From contig DASZFP010000193.1 in NCBI GenBank assembly GCA_035939615.1, positions 1-38,256 on the forward strand: a DNA stretch of 38,256 bases. Direction: 5' to 3'. Below the pieces are notes generated by a model that was not told the origin of the DNA, did not search any database, and saw only the letters and a program-made list of their open reading frames with translations. The first letter of the stretch is position 1. Each line of letters opens with the position of its first letter. Source of the DNA: VBCK01 sp035939615. Lineage in GTDB: Bacteria; Pseudomonadota; Gammaproteobacteria; Burkholderiales; Burkholderiaceae_F. Shown here in pieces: positions 8,595 to 17,000 of this stretch. A program made the position numbers and the translations under genes.

Positions 8595-10870
8595 CGCCCG
8601 ACCTCTTCTTCGCCACCGGCGTCGCGCGAACGGCACGGGATCACATCGGACTGCCAATCGGGCGGCGCGCCGCGCGCGAGCAGTTGTGAAAAGGTGGTGG
8701 GCGACACCGGCTGCGAGAAAAGGAAGCCCTGCATCAGGTGGCAGCCCCGGTCGGCGAGGCTGCGCATCTGGGCGGGCGTCTCCACGCCCTCGGCCACCAC
8801 GTCGAGGCGCAGCCCGTGCCCCATCGCAACGATGGCGGCCACCAGCGCAGCACTGGCGCGGCTGGTCTCCAGCTCGCCGACGAAGGTGCGGTCGATCTTC
8901 AGGATATCGATCGGCAGCCGCTTCAGATACGCCAGTGACGAATAACCGGTTCCGAAGTCGTCGATCGACAGCGCAACCCCCAGCGCCTTGAGCGAACGCA
9001 GCTGCGGCAGCACGGCGTCCAGGTTCCGCATCATCGCCGTCTCCGTGATCTCGAGCTCCAGCAGCCCGGGCGGAACGTCGTGCGCGAGCATGCTTTCCTT
9101 CACGGGCGCAATCAGGTTGCCGCGCTGCAGGTGGTGCCCGGAGATGTTCACCGAGACCGGGATGCGCGGCAGGCCGGCCTGGTGCCACGCTTCCAGCTGC
9201 CGGCAGGCTTCCTGCAGCGCCCACTCGGTGATCGGAACGATCAGCCCCGAGTCCTCGGCGGCCGGGATGAAGTCCGAGGGCGACACGAGCTCCTTGTCAC
9301 GCTGCCAGCGCATCAGCGCCTCGGCCCCGACGATCCGGCCGGTGTCCACGTCGATCTTGGGCTGGTACACCAGCCTGAGCTGCTGCAGCCCGATCGCCCG
9401 GTGCAGGTCCGACTCGAGCTTCCATTGGGCGCGGCGCGTCACGTTCATGCGCTCGAAGTAGCGCAGGCAGCCGTTGCCGCCCTGCTCCTCGAGTGCCCGC
9501 ACCGCCAGCAGGGCGCGGCTGAGCAGGCTGTCGACCTCGTCCCCATCGGCCGGGAACATCACGGAGCCGATCGAGGCCGTGATGAACACTTCCTGGCCGT
9601 CGACTTCGAATGGCGGCTGGAAGGTGTCCAGCGCGCGGCCGGCGACCCGCTCGAGCTGGACCTCATCGCGCAGGTCCGGCAACAGCACCGCGAATTCGTC
9701 ACCACTCACGCGCGCCACGCGCGACCGGCCTGGCGCGTGAATCGGCTGGGCGGCCTCGGCCGCCCCCGGCGCGCGCCCGGCCGGCGGACCGCCGCGATCG
9801 TCGCGGCGCAGAACGGCGCGCAGGCGGCGCGAGATCTCCTGCAGCAACTGGTCGCCGGCGCGGACGCCGAGGGAATCGTTGATGTGCCGGAATCGGTTGA
9901 CGCCGATCAGCAGCAGTCCGACCCGCGCGCTGCGGGCGCGCGACCGCCGCAGCTCGTCGTCGAAGATCTCCTGGAAATGGCGGCGGTTGGGCAGTCCGGT
10001 CAGCAGGTCGAAATTGGCGAGCTGGCGTATCTGGTCGGCCGCCAGGCGGTCACGCGTCACATCCTGCATGGCGCCGTGGGCCGCCACCAGCGTCTGGCCC
10101 GGATCGAATTCGAGCTCGGCCTCGATGCGCAGGATCCGGATCGTGGCGCCGGGTCCGCGCAGGCGGCATTCGAAATTCAGCGTCGAGCGATCGGGACGGG
10201 CGTTGCGCACCAGCCGTTCGATGCGCAGCCGGTCGCGCGTGGCCACGCGCTGCCAGACCTCGTCCAGCGCAATCCCGCCCGGCTGCGGGGCCTTGCCGAT
10301 CAGGCTCCAGGCCTCGTCCGAAAGCTGGAGGCGGCGAGGGGCGACTTCCCAGCGCCAGCTTCCCAGGCGCGCGATCCGCTGGATCTTCAACAGATCGGCG
10401 CGGTTGCGAACCAGCTCCTCGCGCACGCGCGAGGCGCGCGTCAGATAGCGCAACCGTTGCGACAGCAGGGTCCATCGCCCCGGCGTCTTCACGAAGAAAT
10501 CGGTGGCGCCCGCGTCGTAGGCGCGCCCGATCGATTGCTCGTCGTCCAGCCCGGTGAGCATCACGACCGGCACGTGCGCGCCGTTGGGCAGGCGCCGCAG
10601 CCGCTCGCAGGTCGCAAACCCGTCCAGGTCGGGCATGACCGCGTCCAGCGCGACCACCTGCGGCCGCTCCTGCTCGAGCAGCTCCAGCGCACGCGCGCCG
10701 CTGTCGGCCTCGACCACGCGCCAGCCGCGCTCGGCCAGTCCCGCCGCGGTCAGCATGCGGACGATCGAATCGTCGTCCACCAGCAGCACCGTGCCCTCGC
10801 CGGCGGCGCAGCCGTCGGCGTCCCGCAGCGACGCGGCCAGGTCCACGATCGCGGGTTCGACCGGTTTCAT
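8591..10870 (-). CDS. REC-PAS-GGDEF-EAL cyclic di-GMP protein
   Basis: This 759-residue multidomain protein should hydrolyse c-di-GMP and may also make or sense it. The receiver (about 26-145) has VDDDS, phosphoacceptor Asp76 in VVALDAVMPDLDG and Lys128 in FFVKTP. A PAS domain (about 160-275) begins IARLGSWRWEV. The GGDEF domain has the variant loop SGDEF and an insert of about 25 residues rich in Gly, Pro and Ala before it, so cyclase activity is doubtful. The EAL domain is complete: GAEALMRW, VSVNISGHHL, LEITETAMM, DDFGTGYSSL and AEGVET are all present. Both ends overlap neighbours by four bases (ATGA upstream, GTGA downstream). The kinase feeding its receiver could be one of those nearby. 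Confidence 0.94.
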   Translation of the reverse strand: MKPVEPAIVDLAASLRDADGCAAGEGTVLLVDDDSIVRMLTAAGLAERGWRVVEADSGARALELLEQERPQVVALDAVMPDLDGFATCERLRRLPNGAHVPVVMLTGLDDEQSIGRAYDAGATDFFVKTPGRWTLLSQRLRYLTRASRVREELVRNRADLLKIQRIARLGSWRWEVAPRRLQLSDEAWSLIGKAPQPGGIALDEVWQRVATRDRLRIERLVRNARPDRSTLNFECRLRGPGATIRILRIEAELEFDPGQTLVAAHGAMQDVTRDRLAADQIRQLANFDLLTGLPNRRHFQEIFDDELRRSRARSARVGLLLIGVNRFRHINDSLGVRAGDQLLQEISRRLRAVLRRDDRGGPPAGRAPGAAEAAQPIHAPGRSRVARVSGDEFAVLLPDLRDEVQLERVAGRALDTFQPPFEVDGQEVFITASIGSVMFPADGDEVDSLLSRALLAVRALEEQGGNGCLRYFERMNVTRRAQWKLESDLHRAIGLQQLRLVYQPKIDVDTGRIVGAEALMRWQRDKELVSPSDFIPAAEDSGLIVPITEWALQEACRQLEAWHQAGLPRIPVSVNISGHHLQRGNLIAPVKESMLAHDVPPGLLELEITETAMMRNLDAVLPQLRSLKALGVALSIDDFGTGYSSLAYLKRLPIDILKIDRTFVGELETSRASAALVAAIVAMGHGLRLDVVAEGVETPAQMRSLADRGCHLMQGFLFSQPVSPTTFSQLLARGAPPDWQSDVIPCRSRDAGGEEEVGR

Positions 10871-11979
10871 GATCCCGCCGCTCCCAGCACATCCAGCTGT
10901 GGCCGCGCATCGGCCTCGGGCCGCCGCGCCGATGCGTCCAGCCCATAGCGCTTGCGGCGCCGCTCGCCGACCTGCCACAGGTCGGTGTGGATGGCCTCGA
11001 TCAGCTCGACCATCTCGGCCGACGCCTCGACCCGATGATCGGCGAAGAACTCGATGTAAGCGGGCGTTGCGCCGTCGACCACGATCGGTATCACGAACCC
11101 GCTCTTCAGGCCGCTCTGCACCGCCAGGTCACAGCGCGCCCAGCCGTCCAGCCGCGCGAGGTCGGTCACCCAGTGCGGCATCCCGGTCGCGTCGGCCCGG
11201 CCGATCAGGCCGTGGGCGGATCGATCGGCGGTGGCGTCCTCGCTGGCCGTGATGAAACGCGCAAAACGCTCGCGCTCGCTAAGGAACCAGACCGAGCGCC
11301 GCACCCGCTCGCCGCCGCCGGCATCACCGGCGAACAGCACCCGCCCGATCGGCCAATCCAGGTACTCGCCCAGCTCCTGCAGCGCCCGCTCCAGGACCTG
11401 ATCGAGGCGTTCGCACTCCAGGGCCGCGGTGGACAGATCCCGCAGCAGCCGCATCAGCGCGTAGCGGCGCTGCAGCTCCAGGCTGTTCTGCAGCTCGTCC
11501 AGGTGAAGGCCCCTGAGCCGCTCGAGCTGCGCCAGCAGGGCGTTGGTCATCGCCTCGAACGAGGCCACCAGATTCTGCGATTCGTTGCGGCCGCGCAGCA
11601 CGGCCCGGCCCGTGTAGCGAACCGCGAGCTGCTCGGCGCGCGCCGACAGCCTCTGCAGCGGCCGGTTAAGGTGCCGTGCCAGCAGTGCTCCGGCCAGCGC
11701 CGCGGCCGCCAGCGTCAACACGGCGGCCCAGTCCGCCCGCACCGCCAGGACGTCGCGCAACGCCATCGAGAACAGGACCGTTGCGCACAGGGTGCCGATC
11801 AGCGTGGGCGCCAGCGGCCAGGAGCGGATCGAATCGGTCGGTGCGGCCGCAGTCGGACCGGCGTCGATCGGCAGCCGCCCGGGTCCGTCAGCGCTCGGAA
11901 ACGGCAACGGTGCCTGCGGCATCGGGCGGCCCGAAGCCGTATCCGTCCAGTTGCCGCCGGTGGCTGAATCTCGGATCAT
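10867..11979 (-). CDS. Membrane HAMP-GAF sensor protein without output domain
   Basis: This protein of about 370 residues has a proline- and alanine-rich N-terminus and two membrane segments (about 55-74 and 83-101) separated by only a few residues. A HAMP-like region (about 102-155), a short coiled coil and a C-terminal GAF-like domain (about 190-350) follow. The GAF part includes LIGRADATGMPHWVTDL and SGFVIPIVVDGATPAYIEFF. There is no kinase, GGDEF, EAL or receptor signalling domain, so it probably acts through the next gene, with which it shares an ATGA overlap. I chose ATG 11979 because longer readings enter the divergent kinase gene. No strong ribosome-binding site is seen there, so the exact start is uncertain. 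The ligand is unknown. Confidence 0.75.
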   Translation of the reverse strand: MIRDSATGGNWTDTASGRPMPQAPLPFPSADGPGRLPIDAGPTAAAPTDSIRSWPLAPTLIGTLCATVLFSMALRDVLAVRADWAAVLTLAAAALAGALLARHLNRPLQRLSARAEQLAVRYTGRAVLRGRNESQNLVASFEAMTNALLAQLERLRGLHLDELQNSLELQRRYALMRLLRDLSTAALECERLDQVLERALQELGEYLDWPIGRVLFAGDAGGGERVRRSVWFLSERERFARFITASEDATADRSAHGLIGRADATGMPHWVTDLARLDGWARCDLAVQSGLKSGFVIPIVVDGATPAYIEFFADHRVEASAEMVELIEAIHTDLWQVGERRRKRYGLDASARRPEADARPQLDVLGAAGS

Positions 11980-12126
11980 GACTGTTGCGCGCGCGCCTGG
12001 ACCCCGGGGAGCGGGGCACCCTAGACGTTTTTTCGACGGCCTCGGCCCGAACTTGATCGGCCCGGGCACCGGAAAGGGGGCCAATTCGGGCCTTCGCCGG
12101 GGCACAATCGCGAGCGAACGATCGCC

Positions 12127-13392
12127 TTGACGGTCTCCGTGACCCCCATACCCGCTTCCTGGATGCTGCTCGGCGCACTGCTGTGCGGTGTCCTGGTCGG
12201 CCTGCTCGTCGCGTACGCCCTCAGGCTGCGGCCGGCCGACCGCGAGCGCACCGTGCTGCGGCGCGCGCTGGCCTCGTCGAACGACTGGTGGTGGCGCACC
12301 GGCCCCGATCTGCGCGTGCTGGAGGCCGAACCCGGCCGCGGCAGCCCGGCCGGTCTGGACCTGCCATCGCTGCGCGGCCGCGGACCGTGGCAGCTGGAGG
12401 CCGGCCCGCAAGCGGCGCCGCTGGCGGCGGCGCCGCCCCCCATCGCCGAGGCCGTGGCGCGCCGGGCGCCGTTTCACGACGTCGAGCTGCCGTTGACGGC
12501 CAGTACGGGCGCGGTGTGGACGCTGCGGTTGAGCGGAGAGCCGGTCTACACGGTCATCGGACGATTCTGCGGATACGCCGGGGTCGCCACCCTGGTGTCG
12601 GAGGCCGCGCTCAGCACGGAGCGCGCCGGGTCATTGCAGGCGCGGATCCGGCAGCTGGAGGCCGACAACGCGGTACGGATGCAGCGGCACGAACTGGCCG
12701 CGCGCGAGCTGGAGAGCTTCGCCTACTCGGTGTCGCACGACCTGCGCGCCCCGCTGCGCGTGATCGACGGGTTCGCCCAGATCGTGCAGGAGGATTACGG
12801 CGAGCGGCTCGATGCGCTGGGGCGCGAGCACATGAAGCGGATCGCGGCCGCCGCCGGGCGCATGAACTCGATGATCGACACGCTGCTGGAGATGTCCCGC
12901 ATGACCGGCCGTGAGCTGGGCTTCGAGCGGGTCGATCTGTCCGAGACGGCACGCCAGCTGATCGAGGACCTCAAGGCCGCCGAGCCCGGCCGCCAGGTCC
13001 AGGTGGCGGTCCAACCCGGCCTGAGCGTCGAAGGCGACAGCACGCTGATGCGGCTGGTGCTGCAGAACCTGTTGGGCAACGCTTTCAAGTTCTCCGCCAG
13101 GACCCGCGAAGCGCGCATAGAGTTCGGTCGACGCCCCGACGGCGACCACGCGTTCTACGTACGCGACAACGGCGCCGGCTTCGATATGCGCTTCGCAGAT
13201 CGCCTGTTCGGGGTATTTCAGCGGCTGCACTCGCAGAGCGAGTTTGCCGGCACCGGAGTGGGCCTGGCCACCGTTGCCCGCATCGTGCGGCGGCACAGCG
13301 GGCGCATCTGGGCCGAGTCCGAGCCCGGCAAAGGCGCCACGTTTTTCTTCACGATGTGGGATCAGGGGGCCGGCCGCGCGCAATCGAATTGA
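12127..13392 (+). CDS. Membrane-anchored PAS-HisKA histidine kinase
   Basis: This is a sensor kinase of about 421 residues. One N-terminal membrane segment (about 12-33) is followed by a degenerate PAS domain (about 45-165) beginning NDWWWRTGPDLRVLE and closing with GYAGVATLV. A coiled linker precedes HisKA, with His204 in YSVSHDLRAPLRVIDGF. The ATPase domain shows QNLLGNAFKFS, VRDNGAGFDM, FGVFQRLH and GTGVGLATV. The resemblance is to phytochrome-like bacterial kinases, but no chromophore domain is present. The frame opens with TTG at 12127; GTG at 12139 or ATG at 12163 are alternatives. No response regulator follows on this strand. Its last 44 bases overlap the end of the convergent ANTAR regulator gene. 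Confidence 0.88.
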   Translation: MTVSVTPIPASWMLLGALLCGVLVGLLVAYALRLRPADRERTVLRRALASSNDWWWRTGPDLRVLEAEPGRGSPAGLDLPSLRGRGPWQLEAGPQAAPLAAAPPPIAEAVARRAPFHDVELPLTASTGAVWTLRLSGEPVYTVIGRFCGYAGVATLVSEAALSTERAGSLQARIRQLEADNAVRMQRHELAARELESFAYSVSHDLRAPLRVIDGFAQIVQEDYGERLDALGREHMKRIAAAAGRMNSMIDTLLEMSRMTGRELGFERVDLSETARQLIEDLKAAEPGRQVQVAVQPGLSVEGDSTLMRLVLQNLLGNAFKFSARTREARIEFGRRPDGDHAFYVRDNGAGFDMRFADRLFGVFQRLHSQSEFAGTGVGLATVARIVRRHSGRIWAESEPGKGATFFFTMWDQGAGRAQSN

Positions 13393-13993
13393 GCCGATTG
13401 GCGGCCTCGACCATCCGGGTCGCCAGCAGTTCGATGCTCACGCCCTCGCTGCGCGCCTGCTCGCGCAGCGCCTGCAAGGCCCGGGCCTGATCCAGCCGCA
13501 GCCGCTCCATCAGGATTCCGACCGCGATCGCCTCCTCGCGGCCCACGACGCCGCCTGCAGCCGGGGCCGGCCGGGCTGCCGCGGCCGGCATCGCATCCAG
13601 CTTGGCCAGGGCGGCGTTGACGGCCGGAACGACCTGACGGATGTCGATCGGCTTGACCAGGTAGCCCAGCGCCCCCAGCCGCGCCGTCTCGTCGACGATG
13701 GCGGGGTCGCCGAAAGCCGACAGGAACATGAATCCGGTCGACGTGTGCGACGCCAGGTAGCGGGCCACGTCCATGCCGGACTTGCCCTGCATCCGCATGT
13801 CCAGGATCGCCAGGCGCGGCCGGTGGTTGCGCGCCAGCAGGATCGCATCGTCGCCGTTATCGGCCTCCAGCACCTCGAAGCCGGCCTGCCGCAGTCCGGC
13901 CACCACGGTGGCCAGCACCAGCCGGTCATCGTCGACCACCAGAATCCGGGTCGGTCGCGCCCCGATCGTCCTGTCGTTGGCCGCCCCTTGCAT
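13349..13993 (-). CDS. Response regulator with ANTAR RNA-binding domain
   Basis: This is a 214-residue regulator. The receiver (about 15-130) has VVDDDR, phosphoacceptor Asp65 in LAILDMRMQGKSG and Lys114 in YLVKPID. After a short Ala/Pro linker comes an ANTAR domain (about 148-205) with AIAVGILMERLRLDQA, an AL-LR-QA helix and a terminal amphipathic helix. ANTAR domains bind paired small RNA hairpins and prevent transcription termination, as in AmiR, NasR, EutV and PdtaR. It starts 11 bases after the stop of the HisKA_2 kinase gene, so the two are almost certainly one operon and a cognate pair of the PdtaS-PdtaR type. Its 3' end overlaps the convergent kinase gene by 44 bases. RNA targets are not known. 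Confidence 0.9.
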   Translation of the reverse strand: MQGAANDRTIGARPTRILVVDDDRLVLATVVAGLRQAGFEVLEADNGDDAILLARNHRPRLAILDMRMQGKSGMDVARYLASHTSTGFMFLSAFGDPAIVDETARLGALGYLVKPIDIRQVVPAVNAALAKLDAMPAAAARPAPAAGGVVGREEAIAVGILMERLRLDQARALQALREQARSEGVSIELLATRMVEAANRLNSIARGRPPDPTS

Positions 13994-14004
13994 GTCGAGC
14001 TCCG

Positions 14005-17000
14005 TCAGATCAGGTCTTCACGCACGGCGGGCGGCGACAGGTCCAGCGTGGCGATGACCCGGTCCTCCTTCTGCTCCAGCGACAGCTGCGCGCCGCGGCG
14101 CGGCAGCAGCGCCTTGACCAGGCCCAGGCCAGAGACGCCCGACGAGATTCGTCCCAGCTCGAAGCCCGCCGGCAGGCGGCCGGCGTTCTGGATCTGCACG
14201 GCCAGGCCGTCGGCGCGCGCCTCGATGCGCACGTCCAGCGTCAGGTCGCGGCTTTCGCGGTACTTGATGGCGTTGGTCCCCAGCTCGTTGATCACCAGCG
14301 CCAGCGGAACCGCTTCGCCCTCGGGCAGGCCCCAGCGCCACAGCGCCGACGCCGACGGCGCCAGCCGCACCTCGACCCCGAACATCAGCCCCAGGTTGTT
14401 GAAAATGCCCTGCACCACCCCGAGCACCGGCAGCGTTCCGGCCGCGCCGATCTGCAGCCCGTGTACCTGGGCGATGGCCTGGATCTGCCCGGCGATCTCG
14501 TTGAGCTGCGTGGCGACCTCGGGCTTGCCGCTGGCCATGTGCTGCAGCAATCCGGCCACGCCCTGCAAATTGTTCTTGATCCGATGGTGGACCTCGCGCA
14601 CCAGGATGTCGCGCTGCCGCACCGCATCTTCCAGCCGCTGCTGCTCGGCCGCCATCCGCTGCGTCACGTCCTCGGCCACGCCGAACACGCGCAGCATGCC
14701 ATCGTGCATCCGGGCCGGATTGAGCCGTACGCTGATGGTGCGCACGCCGGCGGCCGGATGGTCGACCCGCACCGTCAGTTCGGCGCGCCGCAGGCGACGC
14801 AGGCCGGCGATCACGCGCGGCAGCTCGCGGCCCAGTTGCGCGGCGTCGTCGAAGTGGACGTGGCGCAGCGCGTTGCGCGGGTTGTCCATCAGCTCCGAGG
14901 CCGCCGCTCCGACCAGCTGGGTATAGCGCGAATTGACGTATATGACATGGGTCAGGTCGGCATTGGCGATGAACACCAGCTGATCGATGTTCTCGGCGAA
15001 CTGGCGAAAGCGCGTTTCGGTCTCGCGCAGGGCGGTCTCGGCGCGCACCTCGTCGGTCAGATCGTCGACGATCGACATCACGTAGGCGGCCGAGCGCTCG
15101 CCGTCCTGCTCGTCATGGAACACCGGGACCACGCGCTGGTTGACGATCAGGGTGCGCCCGTCGGCCCGCAGCATCACGTCGCGCGGCCGCTCGATCTGGC
15201 GCCCGTCGGCGATCGCCTTGCGATCCATTTCGCGGTACAGGTCGGCGAACTGGCGCCCGTACACCTCGTGCCAGGTGCGCCCGATCACCTGCGAGCGGGC
15301 AAGGCCCGTCATCGCCTCGCCGGCCCGGTTCAGGCTGACGAATCGGCCCGTCTTCACATCGCGCACCGACACCAGCACCGGCAGGTTCTCGATCACCAGG
15401 TCCAGGTAGTTGCGCACCGAGCGCAGCTCGTCCTCGGAGCGGTGGCGGGCGTCCACGTCCATCAGCGCCACGATCACGCCCCGGTCCGGCACGCCCTCCT
15501 CGAACGGGCGCACGTTGCCCGCGCACCAGAAAACCGATCCGTCGGCGCGGCGCATCTGATGCTCGAACGTCGAAACGATCCCCGCCGCCGCGCCGATCCA
15601 CTCGGCCTGTGCCGCCTGCCAGGCCGCCGGATCGGCGAACAGCGCGCCGAACTGCAGCTCCTGCAGGTCGCGCGCCGAGAAGCCGAACATGCGCTCGGCA
15701 GTGGCGTTCGACTTCACGACCAGGTCGTTGGCCACGTACAGGATCGCGACCAGCGCGTTGTCGAAGATCAACTGCAGCTCGTTCAGGGCCGAGCGCAGCT
15801 CGCGTTCGGATCGCTTGCGCTCGTCGATGTTGACGAACGCGAAGATGTAGCCCAGCTCGGGCCGCTCCGGATTGACGGCGCGCCCCTGCACCGCCACCCA
15901 GATCGGCTCTGCGCGCCGCCGGTACAGCAACAGCTCGAATTCGCAGGCGCCGGCCTGACGGATCGTCTCGAAGCGCTCCTCCAGGCTGGCGAGCAGCATC
16001 CGGTCCGACGGGTGCCCGAACAGCTGGATCTGGTCCACCAGCGTGTTGGGCTCGCACCCCAGCAGGTCCTCCATGGCCGCGTTGGCCCGCAGCAGCCGCC
16101 CGTCCCGCACGAACAGCAGTCCGACCAGCGCCGTATCGAAGATCAGGCGGCTTTCGGCCAGCAGGCTCTGCAGCTCTGCGGCAGTGCTGGCTGCCGCTTC
16201 GCGCTGCTCGTGCAGCTCGGTGACATCCTGGAACGTGAAAATGGCCTCCACCGGCGCGCCGTCCGCCTCGGCGTCGTCCAGGGGCCGCGCCTGCACCAGG
16301 CACCAGCGCGGCCGCCCGTCGCGGTCGTACAGCACCACCTCGGCACTGGTCGTCAGACCCGGCCGCACGGCCGGCAGCCCCGGAACGTCCTCGGGCGCCT
16401 GGCCGTCCCGGTGCAGACACAGCTGCCACAGCGACATGCCGATCGCCTCGGCGTCGGAGTACCCGAACATCCGGCAGAACTCCCGGTTGGCCAGCACGAT
16501 CTGCCCGGCGCGGGTCTTGGCCACTCCGGTGCTCATCGTCTCCAGCAGCGACTGCTGCTCGCGCAGGGCCGTCCGCAGCTGGCCTTCGAACAGCTTCTGG
16601 TCGGTGAAGTTCTCCATCACCAGCAGGTAGCGGCGCGAGGCGTCGGCGCTTTCGAGCGCGCGCCAGCCCAGCTTGACCCAGACCGTGCGGCCCTCGCGGT
16701 CCAGCAGCCGGCGATCGGGCTCGGACACCATCGCGGCACCGGTCGGCAGGTACTCCATCAGCCGCTCGCGCTGCTTCAGACTGGCCACGACGTCGTCGGG
16801 GTGGGTCAACCGCACCGGATCGCGTCCGAGCAGGTCGTGCTCCCGGTATCCGAGCAGCGCACAGGCGGCGCGGTTGGCACGCCGGATCCGGAAGGTCGAA
16901 TCGAGCTGAACGATGCCGACCGGGCTCTCGTTGAAGATGGTTTCCAGGCGCTCGGCGTTCTCGGCCAGCTCGACCTCGATGCGCTTGCGGTCCGAGATGT

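Noticed and set aside
7053..10948. Long plus-strand open frames (630 and 622 codons) opposite the two GGDEF genes.
   Set aside because: Same antisense effect of high GC codon use; the minus strand encodes GGEEF, SGDEF and EAL motifs and coupled start-stop overlaps.
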